From the NCBI RefSeq assembly GCF_026000375.1, contig NZ_AP026708.1, positions 932,501 through 996,500 on the forward strand: a stretch of DNA of 64,000 nucleotides. Direction: 5' to 3'. Each line of letters opens with the position of its first letter. Position 1 is the first letter of the stretch. Below the pieces are notes generated by a model. That model searched no databases and was not told the DNA's origin. It saw nothing but the letters and a program-made list of their open reading frames with translations. Of the stretch, positions 28,300 through 36,661 are shown piece after piece. Both the position numbers and the translations under genes were made by a program. Source of the stretch: Pseudodesulfovibrio portus (GTDB lineage Bacteria; Desulfobacterota; Desulfovibrionia; Desulfovibrionales; Desulfovibrionaceae).

Positions 28300-29406
28300 A
28301 TGAACACCCGAGCAACAAACAACCCGGCGCAGGCGGAGATGACCCTGACCCTCCACTGCCCGCTGGTCAAATGCGGCCAGGACGTCCGACGCGGCGAGAC
28401 CATCGCCACTTCCAACGTCCCGGACAGGGGCGACATCCACGCCCCGTTCTCCGGCAGGGTCCTGCACGTGGACCCCTACCGCATCCGCATCGCCCCGGAA
28501 GCGGGCGAAACCGTGGACGCGGTCTCCCTGGACGGGCTGTCCGGCCTCAAGCTGCGCAACCGTCTCGCGGAACTGGGGGCCGATCTTCCGGCAGTATCCA
28601 CCGCAGACACCCTGATCATCAATGCCGTTGACGCCGAGCCCACCGTGGTCAGCCGCCGCGAGCTGCTGGACAAACACGCCGACACCCTGCTGGCAGGGTG
28701 CAAGGCCCTGGCCGAGGCATACCATCCGGCGTCCACCGCACTGGCCGTCCCCGGCGGTTCGGCGCATGCGCTGGACGGAACGGAAACAACGGTCATTTCC
28801 GGGCACTATCCCGCCGGGCTGGACCCGCTGGTGGCCAAGGCCGTGACCGGGAGCGAAGCGCCTCAGGATACCGTGGTCGTCGGACTGGAAACCGTCTTCC
28901 ACGTCGGCCGGATCATGGAGACCGGGCTTCCGGCCATGGAGACCATGGTCACGGTGGGCGACTCGGGCCGCGTCATCCCCCTCGGCACGCCGGTGGGCAC
29001 GATCATCGACGCGGAAGGCGAAGTCCTCCTCGACCGCGACCGCATCGTCCTCGGCGGCGCGCTGCGCGGCACGGCAGCCTCTTCCCCCAACCAGGGCGTG
29101 GACCGGTCCACCCTGGCGGTGGCCGTGGTCAGCAGCCCGGCACCGGTGGCCATGGACACGGCCTGCGTGGGGTGCGGCGAATGCGTGCGCCGCTGCCCGG
29201 CCCGCCTCGATCCCGCCATGATCACCAGCTACGCCGAATTCGGCATGTACGCCGAAGCGGCCAGGGAACACGTCACGGCCTGTTTCGAATGCGGCCTGTG
29301 CGGCTATTTCTGCATCGCCCGCCGCCCCATGCTCCAATACATCCGGATCGCCAAAAACGAACTGGCCCGGGCCGCAGCCCAAACCGGAGAGGAAAACCAA
29401 CAGTGA
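28300..29406 (+). CDS. rnfC: Rnf complex subunit C (electron transport, NADH/ferredoxin side)
   Basis: 368 residues from the ATG at 28300; codons further upstream belong to the cytochrome's frame overlap and are rejected. N-terminal GEDVRRG-like block (GQDVRRGETIATSNVPDRGDIHAPFSGRVL) is the barrel-sandwich domain. Two 4Fe-4S sites are visible: CVGCGECVRRCPARLDP and CFECGLCGYFCIARRP. It is short relative to enterobacterial RnfC, which carries a long extra tail, and the obvious Gly-rich FMN/NADH-binding loop is weak, so the electron partner may not be NADH. First of rnfCDGEAB. Confidence 0.9.
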   Translation: MNTRATNNPAQAEMTLTLHCPLVKCGQDVRRGETIATSNVPDRGDIHAPFSGRVLHVDPYRIRIAPEAGETVDAVSLDGLSGLKLRNRLAELGADLPAVSTADTLIINAVDAEPTVVSRRELLDKHADTLLAGCKALAEAYHPASTALAVPGGSAHALDGTETTVISGHYPAGLDPLVAKAVTGSEAPQDTVVVGLETVFHVGRIMETGLPAMETMVTVGDSGRVIPLGTPVGTIIDAEGEVLLDRDRIVLGGALRGTAASSPNQGVDRSTLAVAVVSSPAPVAMDTACVGCGECVRRCPARLDPAMITSYAEFGMYAEAAREHVTACFECGLCGYFCIARRPMLQYIRIAKNELARAAAQTGEENQQ

Positions 29407-30353
29407 AACCGCTCAATCCCTTTGCATTGACCGTCTCCGTTCCGCCCCATCGCCACTGCGGCGTCACCGTGCGGAGCAGGATGCTCAACATACTCCTGGC
29501 CATGCTGCCCGCAGCGGTCATGGCGACCGGCACCTTCGGAATGGCCGCCGCGCGGGTCATGGCCCTGTCCATGGCCGCCGCCGTGCTCACGGAACTGGCA
29601 TGCGACTATTTCATGGACAGGGAAAGCGACGTCCACGACCTCCACGCCCTGACCGTGGGACTCGGGTTCGCCTTCCTGCTCCCCGCCTCCGCGCCCTGGT
29701 GGCTGGTCGTGTCCGGCAGCGCCCTGTCCATCGCGCTCGGCAAAATGGCCTTCGGCCCCCTGGGCGGGAGCCCCTTCTGCGCCCCGCTGGTGGGCTGGGC
29801 CATCTGCCGCATCTCATGGCCCGCCTTCATGGACATCGATGCGTCCATGCTGGCCACGGACCTGACCTATCCCCTGGCCCAGCTCAAGAACTTCGGCCTG
29901 AACGCGGTCCAGATCACGGACACCAGGATGCTCTTTCTCGGCAAGCAGCTCGGCGGGCTGGGCGCCGTCCAGATGGCGGGCATCCTGCTCGGCGGCATGT
30001 TCCTGGTGATGCGCAAGCACATCTCCTCGATCATCCCGGTGGGCGTCCTGGCGGGCGTCGCGGTCTCGGCCATGCTGTTCAACATGGCCGACCCGACGAT
30101 ATACGCCGGGCCCGGCTTCCACCTGCTGACCGGCTCCACCCTGTTCGGGGCGTTCTTCCTGGCGACGGACGGGCCGTCGTCGCCCAACCGGCAGATGCCC
30201 ATGCTGCTCTTCGGCCTTCTGGTCGGGACGCTCATCGTCATCATCCGGGTCTACGGCGTCTATCCCGACGGCGTGCCCTTTGCCATCCTCCTCGCCAACC
30301 TGTTCACCCCGGTCCTGGAACGCATCCGGCCCAAGCCGTTCGGAGTGAGGTAA
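29403..30353 (+). CDS. rnfD: Rnf complex subunit D (membrane flavoprotein)
   Basis: 316 residues from a GTG at 29403 overlapping the rnfC stop by four bases (GTGA). Multiple membrane segments; recognisable blocks VPPHRHCGVTVRSRMLNILLAMLPA, FGPLGGSPFCAPLVGWA and FHLLTGSTLFGAFFLATDGPSSP. In other RnfD proteins a Thr in an SGAT/ATP-type motif carries covalent FMN; in the equivalent stretch here (ATDLTYPLAQLK) I do not find a clean match. Part of the ion-pumping membrane core with A and E. Confidence 0.92.
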   Translation: MKPLNPFALTVSVPPHRHCGVTVRSRMLNILLAMLPAAVMATGTFGMAAARVMALSMAAAVLTELACDYFMDRESDVHDLHALTVGLGFAFLLPASAPWWLVVSGSALSIALGKMAFGPLGGSPFCAPLVGWAICRISWPAFMDIDASMLATDLTYPLAQLKNFGLNAVQITDTRMLFLGKQLGGLGAVQMAGILLGGMFLVMRKHISSIIPVGVLAGVAVSAMLFNMADPTIYAGPGFHLLTGSTLFGAFFLATDGPSSPNRQMPMLLFGLLVGTLIVIIRVYGVYPDGVPFAILLANLFTPVLERIRPKPFGVR

Positions 30354-30356
30354 GCC

Positions 30357-30932
30357 ATGAAAGAAATGATAAAAATGATGGTCGTCCTGTCGCTGATCTG
30401 CGGCATCTCCGGGGTCACCCTGGCCGCGCTCAAGGAAACGACCGCGCCCATCATCGAAGAGCAGGTGCTGACCTTCGTCCAGGCCCCGGCCATCGAATCG
30501 GTCCTGGGAGAGCACGACAACAACCCGATCAAGGACCGCAGGAAATTCGACGTGGACGGCCGCACCGTGACCGTGTTCCCGGCCATGAAGGGCGGCACGC
30601 TCTCCGGCGTGGCCTTCGAGACCTCGGCCAAGGGGTACGGCGGCAGCATCGGCGTCATGGTCGGCTTCGACGTGCAGGCCCGGACCCTGTCCGGCATCGG
30701 CATCACCACCATGAAGGAAACGCCCGGTCTGGGTACGCGCGTGGCCGGCCACGGCTACACCACCCAGTTCAAGGGGCACTCCATTGAATCAGTGAATCTC
30801 AAGAAGAACGGCGGCGACATCGAAGCCGTGGCCGGAGCGACCATTTCCTCCACCGGCACGGTCAGCGCCGTGCAGGACGCCATCGCCATCTTCAACACCC
30901 TGAAAAGCCAATTCGCGGAAGGCTGGAGCTGA
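30357..30932 (+). CDS. rnfG: Rnf complex subunit G (covalent FMN protein)
   Basis: 191 residues with one N-terminal membrane anchor (about 6-24) and a periplasmic FMN-binding domain. GYGGSIGVMVGFDVQARTLSGIGITTMKETPGLG is the family core, and AGATISS places the FMN-accepting Thr at about residue 162. Attachment needs an ApbE transferase. No separate apbE is in this operon; the MFS-ApbE fusion at 13.9 kb is the nearest candidate. Starts 3 nt after rnfD. Confidence 0.94.
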   Translation: MKEMIKMMVVLSLICGISGVTLAALKETTAPIIEEQVLTFVQAPAIESVLGEHDNNPIKDRRKFDVDGRTVTVFPAMKGGTLSGVAFETSAKGYGGSIGVMVGFDVQARTLSGIGITTMKETPGLGTRVAGHGYTTQFKGHSIESVNLKKNGGDIEAVAGATISSTGTVSAVQDAIAIFNTLKSQFAEGWS

Positions 30933-30934
30933 CA

Positions 30935-31612
30935 ATGAACAGATTGTGGAAGGAATTCTCCAAAGGCCTCTGGAAGGACCTGCCCCCGTTCAAACTCGTC
31001 CTCGGGCTGTGCCCGGTCCTGGCCGTGACCAAGTCCGCCGACAACGGGCTGGGCATGGGCATGGCGGTCATCTTCGTCCTTGCCCTGTCCAACCTGATGG
31101 TCTCGCTGCTCAGGAAATTCATCCCGGCCAAGGTCCGCATCGCCTGCTTCATCGCCATTTCCGCCTCCCTGGTGGTGGCCGTGGAGCTGCTCATGCAGGC
31201 CTATGCCTATCCCCTGTACCAGCAGCTGGGCATCTTCGTGCCGCTGATCGTGGTCAACTGCATCATCCTGGGCCGCGCCGAGGCCTTTGCCTCCAAGAAC
31301 GGCCCCCTGCTGTCCATGGCCGACGGCCTGGGCATGGGCGTGGGCTTCACCATGTCCCTGACCTTCCTCGGCGGGTTGCGCGAACTGCTCGGCACCGGCG
31401 CGCTGTTCGGCAAAAACCTGGCCTGGAGCGGCTTCGAGCCCTTCGGGATCATGGTCGACGCCCCCGGCGCATTCATCAGCCTCGGCGTCCTGCTGGCCAT
31501 CATGACCTTCGTTGAAAACGTCCGGCGCAAGCGCAAGGGACTGGCTGCGGTCCAGGGCCCCACCCACGACTGCGGCTCCTGCGGCGGCTGCGGCCACGCA
31601 ACACAAAGCTAA
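30935..31612 (+). CDS. rnfE: Rnf complex subunit E
   Basis: 225 residues with about six membrane segments, homologous in structure to RnfA. Blocks: NPPFKLVLGLCP-like start (DLPPFKLVLGLCPVLAVTKSADNGLGMG), IPAKVRIACFIAISASLVVAVELLMQAY and GIFVPLIVVNCIILGRAEAFASKNG. The Cys-rich C-terminal tail (HDCGSCGGCGHATQS) is unusual; a short cytoplasmic tail with four cysteines could bind a metal or cluster. Two bases after rnfG. Confidence 0.93.
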   Translation: MNRLWKEFSKGLWKDLPPFKLVLGLCPVLAVTKSADNGLGMGMAVIFVLALSNLMVSLLRKFIPAKVRIACFIAISASLVVAVELLMQAYAYPLYQQLGIFVPLIVVNCIILGRAEAFASKNGPLLSMADGLGMGVGFTMSLTFLGGLRELLGTGALFGKNLAWSGFEPFGIMVDAPGAFISLGVLLAIMTFVENVRRKRKGLAAVQGPTHDCGSCGGCGHATQS

Positions 31613-31630
31613 TCCCGAGAGGAATCGATC

Positions 31631-32206
31631 ATGCAGGAATACTTTCTTCTCTTCATAGGCGCGATGTTCGTCAACAACATCGTCCTGGCCCAGTACCTGG
31701 GCAACTGCCCGTTCATCGGCACCTCCAAGGAGACGTCCGTGGCCGTGGGCATGGGCGGAGCCGTGGTCTTCGTGGCCGTCATGGCCACCGCCATCACCTG
31801 GCTGGTCCAGCGGCACGTCCTGGTGCCCTTCGGTCTCGGCTACCTCCAGACCCTGGCCTTCATCCTGGTCATCGCCTCCCTGGTCCAGTTCGTGGAAATG
31901 TTCCTCAAGAAGATGGTCCCGCCGCTGTACAAGTCGCTGGGCATCTTCCTGCCGCTCATCACCACCAACTGCGCCGTCATGGGTATCGCCCTCATCTGCC
32001 AGCGCGAGGAATTCGGGCTCTTCGAGTCGACCATGTTCGCCTTTGCCTCGGGCCTGGGCTTCATGCTCGCCCTGGTGCTCCTGGCGGGCGTGCGCGAGCG
32101 GCTGGCCGTGCGCAGGCTGCCCATGGCCATGCGCGGCACCCCCATCGGGCTGATCATGGCGGGACTCATGTCCCTGGCCTTCTTCGCCTTCAAGGGCATG
32201 ATCTAG
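31631..32206 (+). CDS. rnfA: Rnf complex subunit A
   Basis: 191 residues, six membrane segments. FVNNIVLAQYLGNCPFIGTSKETSVAVGMG and KSLGIFLPLITTNCAVMGIAL carry the two conserved Cys that, with those of RnfE, hold the [2Fe-2S] cluster in the membrane. GAGAGGAATC precedes the start. Together with RnfE it forms the core of the ion-translocating part. Confidence 0.95.
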   Translation: MQEYFLLFIGAMFVNNIVLAQYLGNCPFIGTSKETSVAVGMGGAVVFVAVMATAITWLVQRHVLVPFGLGYLQTLAFILVIASLVQFVEMFLKKMVPPLYKSLGIFLPLITTNCAVMGIALICQREEFGLFESTMFAFASGLGFMLALVLLAGVRERLAVRRLPMAMRGTPIGLIMAGLMSLAFFAFKGMI

Positions 32207-32295
32207 GGACAAGGCAATGACCGGACACCGCAACGAAACCCGACTGCCCGAATCCAGGCAGCGCCAAGCATAAAACCTTACGGGGAACCAGAGAC

Positions 32296-34395
32296 ATGAT
32301 AGTGACATCGGGACTGACACTGTTCAGCATCGGCCTCGGAGCCGCAGCCATACTGGGCGTGGCCTCCAAGCTCCTGTACGTGAAGGAGGACCCGCGCATC
32401 GGACTGATCGAGGACAGCCTGCCCGGCGCCAACTGCGGCGGCTGCGGCTATCCCGGCTGTTCGGGCGCGGCGGCGGCCATCGTGGCGGGCAAGGCCCCGG
32501 CCTCGGTCTGCATCGTTTCCGACGCCGAGACCGCCGCCGTGGTGGCCGGCATCATGGGCCAGGAAGTCATCGAGCGCGAACCCGAGCTCGCCGTACGCGA
32601 CTGCTCCGGCGGCACCCGGGCCGAAGACGCCTTCCACTACGAGGGCGCACTGGACTGCCGGGCGGCCCACCTGCTCTACGGAGGCTCCAAAACCTGCCCC
32701 GAAGGATGCCTGGGCCTTGGCTCCTGCGTCCGCGCCTGTCCCTTCAACGCCATCCACATGGGCCCGGCAGGGCTCCCGGTCATCGACCCCGACGAGTGCA
32801 AGGCCTGCGGCAACTGCGTGGACGCCTGCCCGCGCGGCGTCATCACCGTGTCCGGCATGTCCGCCCGGCTGCTCCACCTCAATCAGACCACGGATTGTTT
32901 GGCCCCGTGCCGCCAGAAATGCCCGGCGCAAATCAACATCCCCAAATATATCGAGCAGATCAAGGCGGGAGACTATGACGGCGCGGTCATGACCATCAAG
33001 GAGCGCAACCCGCTTCTGGTCACCTGCGGCCGGGTCTGCCCCCGCCCCTGCGAGACCGAGTGCCGCCGACAATACGTGGACGAGACCGTGGGCATCAACA
33101 TGCTGAAACGGTTCGTGGCCGACAGGGAGCTCCGCTCCGGGACGCACCTGCCCGTGGCCTGCGCCAAGGACACCGGCAAAAAGGTGGCCGTCGTCGGAGG
33201 CGGGCCCGCCGGGTTGTCCTGCGCCTATTTCCTGCGCCGGCTGGGACACAGCCCGACCATTTTCGACGCCATGCCCGCCCTGGGCGGCCAGACCCGCTAC
33301 GGCATCCCGGAGTACCGGCTGCCCAAGGCGGACCTCGACTGGGAAATCCAGGGCATCCTGGACCTGGGCATAGATGCCCGGCTCAACACCAGTTTCGGCA
33401 AGGACTTCACCCTGGAGACCCTCAAGGCGGACGGCTTCGAGACCATCTTCCTCGGCATCGGCGCCTGGCAGGCGTCGGGCATGTACGCCGAGGGCGAGGA
33501 CCTGGACGGCGTCATGGGCGGCATCGAGTTCCTCACGGCCCACGCCCTGGGCCAGAAACCGGAGACCGGGGACAAGGTCATCGTGGTCGGCGGCGGCAAC
33601 ACCGCCATCGACGCGGCCCGGACCTGCGTCCGGCTGGGCGCGGAGGTGACCCTCATGTACCGCCGCACCCGCAACGAGATGCCTGCGGACATGGAAGAGA
33701 TCGTCGGGGCCGAGGACGAGGGCGTCAAGTTCAAGTTCCTGGCCGCCCCTGCCCGCGTCATCGGCGACGAGAACGGCAGGGCCACCCACCTGGAATACTA
33801 TGAGATGGAACTGGGCGAGCCCGACGATTCCGGTCGCCGCCGCCCGGTGAAGAAGGAAGGCTCCGAGGCGCGCATGGAGGCCAGCCTGATCATCCCGGCC
33901 ATCGGCCAGAAGCCCGACCTCGGCTGCCTGTACGACGACGGGGAAGGCGAGTGCCCCCTGGAGACCACCCGCTGGCAGACCATCGTGGCCGATCCGGACA
34001 CCTTCCAGACGGCCATCCCCGGCGTATTCACCGCCGGCGACGTCTACACCGGCCCGGACCTGGTCATCTCGGCCATCGGCGACGGGCGCAAGGCGGCCCG
34101 GTCCATGCACTACTTCATGACCCAGGACCACGTCCCGGTGCCCGAGACCACCCAGAAGGGCATGATCCCGTACACATTGTTCAAGGAAATCGGTCAGGTG
34201 GAACGGAAGAAACGGGCCGTCCTGCCCCATCTCTGCCACGGCGACGAACGCAACTGCACCTTCAACGAGGTCGAAGGCTCACTGAGCGAGGCCGAAGCAC
34301 GGGCCGAAGCCGACCGCTGCCTGCGATGCGGCCTGGTCTGCTACGACCGGGATGCGGATGCGCCGACGGACCGGATAGAGAACGCAAACACATAA
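32296..34395 (+). CDS. rnfB: RnfB fused to a GltD/NfnB-like FAD-dependent oxidoreductase
   Basis: 699 residues, more than twice the usual RnfB length. Residues 1-25 are a membrane anchor; Cys 47, 50, 55 and 72 form the RnfB [4Fe-4S] motif (ANCGGCGYPGC). Two ferredoxin clusters follow (Cys about 134-148 and 168-178). From about residue 200 the protein is like the small subunit of glutamate synthase or NfnB: cluster Cys near 201-254 (CLAPCRQKCP, CGRVCPRPC), FAD site VAVVGGGPAGLSCA (about 297-310), and a second nucleotide site VIVVGGGNTAIDAA near 430. A last Cys pair (CLRCGLVC) is near the C-terminus. Ribosome site is GGGGAA. The fusion implies direct NAD(P)H-ferredoxin electron exchange within Rnf. 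Confidence 0.93.
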   Translation: MIVTSGLTLFSIGLGAAAILGVASKLLYVKEDPRIGLIEDSLPGANCGGCGYPGCSGAAAAIVAGKAPASVCIVSDAETAAVVAGIMGQEVIEREPELAVRDCSGGTRAEDAFHYEGALDCRAAHLLYGGSKTCPEGCLGLGSCVRACPFNAIHMGPAGLPVIDPDECKACGNCVDACPRGVITVSGMSARLLHLNQTTDCLAPCRQKCPAQINIPKYIEQIKAGDYDGAVMTIKERNPLLVTCGRVCPRPCETECRRQYVDETVGINMLKRFVADRELRSGTHLPVACAKDTGKKVAVVGGGPAGLSCAYFLRRLGHSPTIFDAMPALGGQTRYGIPEYRLPKADLDWEIQGILDLGIDARLNTSFGKDFTLETLKADGFETIFLGIGAWQASGMYAEGEDLDGVMGGIEFLTAHALGQKPETGDKVIVVGGGNTAIDAARTCVRLGAEVTLMYRRTRNEMPADMEEIVGAEDEGVKFKFLAAPARVIGDENGRATHLEYYEMELGEPDDSGRRRPVKKEGSEARMEASLIIPAIGQKPDLGCLYDDGEGECPLETTRWQTIVADPDTFQTAIPGVFTAGDVYTGPDLVISAIGDGRKAARSMHYFMTQDHVPVPETTQKGMIPYTLFKEIGQVERKKRAVLPHLCHGDERNCTFNEVEGSLSEAEARAEADRCLRCGLVCYDRDADAPTDRIENANT

Positions 34396-34537
34396 GAACA
34401 CCATACCCTGCCCTGGAGGAATGCATGCAGCCGACCCTCCTCACCCCTTGATGAGACATCACCGGCACGCATGCGAAGGGAGGAAGCGCAACCCACGCGC
34501 TTTCTCCCTATCCTCCCCAGGCAGCGAGGAGAAAGGT

Positions 34538-36661
34538 ATGTCCAAGAGTTTATACATAGCGGCCACGGAAGCGCGCAGTGGCAAATCGGCCATCGTGCTC
34601 GGCGTCATGAACCTGTTGCGGGCCAACCTGCAGCGGGTGGCGATCTTCCGGCCCATCATCAACGACCATGTGCAAGGGCAGCGCGACCACGACATCGACC
34701 TCATGCTGCGCCACTTCGCCCTGGACATGGAATACGAGCAGACCTACGGGTACACCCTGAGCGAAGCCCAGCGGATACTCAACAACGGGCAACAGGCCCT
34801 GCTCCTTGAAAACACCTTGAACAAATTCAAGGAATTGGAAAAAGAATACGACTTCGTGCTCTGCGAGGGCACCGACTATATCGGCGGCAACGCGGCCCTG
34901 GAATACGAGATCAACGTTTCCATCGTCTCCAACCTGGGCTGCCCCGTCATGGTGGTGGTCAACGGCCAGGACCGGGCCGAGGAAGAGATCTGCGACTCGG
35001 CCCAGCGGACCATCGAGACCTTTGAGGAAAAGGGCCTCGAAGTCATGGGGCTCATCGTCAACCGGGCCAAGGACGACCTGTCCCCGGACGCGCTTGAAAC
35101 CCTGAAGGCCAACACCCGGTCGAGCTACCCGCTGCTGACCCACGCCATCCCGGACGACAAGCGGCTGGGGGACCCGACCATGCACGACGTGATCCGGGCG
35201 CTGGACGCAACCGTGCTCTACGGCCATGGCGGCCTGGACACCCAGGTGGACAACTTCGTCACCGCCGCAATGCACATCTCCAATTTTCTCAACTACATCC
35301 GTGAAGGAAGCCTGATCATCACCCCCGGGGACCGATCGGACATCATCCTGGCCAGCATCACCTCGCGCCAGTCTTCCTCCTACGGCAACATCGCGGGCAT
35401 GGTCCTCACGGGCGGATTGCAGCCGTCGGAATCGGTCCACCGCCTGATCGAGGGGTGGACGGGCGTGCCCCTGCCCATCCTGAGCGTCAGGGACCACACC
35501 TTCAAGACCACCCAGGCGCTCCAGTCCCTGCACGGCACCATCGACCCCGATCACCCGACCAAGATCGCCACGGCCATCGGATTGTTCGAGTCCTGCGTGG
35601 ACCTGGAAGAGCTGCGCAAGCGGCTGGTGACCACCGAGTCCAAGAAGACCACCCCGGTCATGTTCGAATACAACCTGATCGAAAAGGCCAAGAGCCGGAC
35701 CCAGCACATCGTCCTGCCCGAGGGCACCAGCGACCGCATCATCCAGGCCACGGAAATCCTCCAGCGCCGCAAGGTCGTGGACGTCACCCTGCTCGGCGAC
35801 CCGGAGGCCATCCGGGCGCAGGCCTCCAGCCTCGGCGTCCAGCTCAACGGGGCCCAGTGCGTGGACCCGGCCAAATCCGGCCTATTCGAGGCCTACGCAG
35901 AGCGGTACTTCGAGGCCCGCAAACACAAGGGCATCCGCATGGAGGACGCCCGCGACCGGATGCTCGACCCCACCTATTTCGGGACCATGATGGTCCACGC
36001 CGGGGATGCGGACGGCATGGTTTCCGGGTCCGTCACCACCACGGCCCAGACCATCCGGCCCGCCTTCGAATTCATCAAGACCAAACCGGAGGCCTCCATC
36101 GTGTCCTCCGTGTTCCTCATGTGCATGGGAGACCGCGTGGTCTGCTTCGGCGACTGCGCGGTCAACCCCAAGCCCAACGCCCGGCAACTGGCGGAGATCG
36201 CCCTCAGCTCGGCGGAGACCGCCCGGCTCTTCGGCATCGACCCGTTCGTGGCCATGCTCTCCTACTCCACCGGCGGCTCCGGCACCGGCGAGGAAGTGGA
36301 AAAGGTCATGGAGGCCACGGAGATGGCCCGCGCCCTGGCCGTGGAACGCGGCCTGTCCCTGCCCATCGAGGGACCGCTGCAGTACGACGCCGCAGTGGAC
36401 CCGGAGGTGGCCCGGACCAAGATGCCGGACTCCGAGGTGGCCGGACGGGCCACGGTCTTCATCTTCCCGGACCTCAACACCGGCAACAACACCTACAAGG
36501 CCGTGCAGCGGGCCGTGCCGGGGTCCACGGCCATCGGACCGGTCCTCCAGGGGCTGAACAAGCCCGTGAACGACCTGAGCCGGGGGTGCCGGGTCCGCGA
36601 CATCGTCAACACCGTGGCCATCACCGCCATACAGGCACAAGCTGAAAAGAGCGCGAAATGA
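34538..36661 (+). CDS. pta: Phosphate acetyltransferase (long form)
   Basis: 707 residues from the ATG at 34538, preceded by GAGGAG 6 nt upstream. It makes acetyl phosphate from acetyl-CoA. The N-terminal half is a P-loop-like domain (ATEARSGKSAIVLGVMNLL; DRTGG-type segment around 220-350) and the C-terminal 330 residues the PTA catalytic domain (RTQHIVLPEGTSDRIIQATEILQ, SCDSTGG-like YSTGGSGTGEEVEKV). Stop overlaps acetate kinase by four bases (ATGA). It works with AckA and PFOR downstream to yield ATP from pyruvate. Confidence 0.95.
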   Translation: MSKSLYIAATEARSGKSAIVLGVMNLLRANLQRVAIFRPIINDHVQGQRDHDIDLMLRHFALDMEYEQTYGYTLSEAQRILNNGQQALLLENTLNKFKELEKEYDFVLCEGTDYIGGNAALEYEINVSIVSNLGCPVMVVVNGQDRAEEEICDSAQRTIETFEEKGLEVMGLIVNRAKDDLSPDALETLKANTRSSYPLLTHAIPDDKRLGDPTMHDVIRALDATVLYGHGGLDTQVDNFVTAAMHISNFLNYIREGSLIITPGDRSDIILASITSRQSSSYGNIAGMVLTGGLQPSESVHRLIEGWTGVPLPILSVRDHTFKTTQALQSLHGTIDPDHPTKIATAIGLFESCVDLEELRKRLVTTESKKTTPVMFEYNLIEKAKSRTQHIVLPEGTSDRIIQATEILQRRKVVDVTLLGDPEAIRAQASSLGVQLNGAQCVDPAKSGLFEAYAERYFEARKHKGIRMEDARDRMLDPTYFGTMMVHAGDADGMVSGSVTTTAQTIRPAFEFIKTKPEASIVSSVFLMCMGDRVVCFGDCAVNPKPNARQLAEIALSSAETARLFGIDPFVAMLSYSTGGSGTGEEVEKVMEATEMARALAVERGLSLPIEGPLQYDAAVDPEVARTKMPDSEVAGRATVFIFPDLNTGNNTYKAVQRAVPGSTAIGPVLQGLNKPVNDLSRGCRVRDIVNTVAITAIQAQAEKSAK

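Noticed and set aside
34421-34537. Extended N-terminus for phosphate acetyltransferase
   Set aside because: GAGGAG sits right before the ATG at 34538, where the family's sequence begins.
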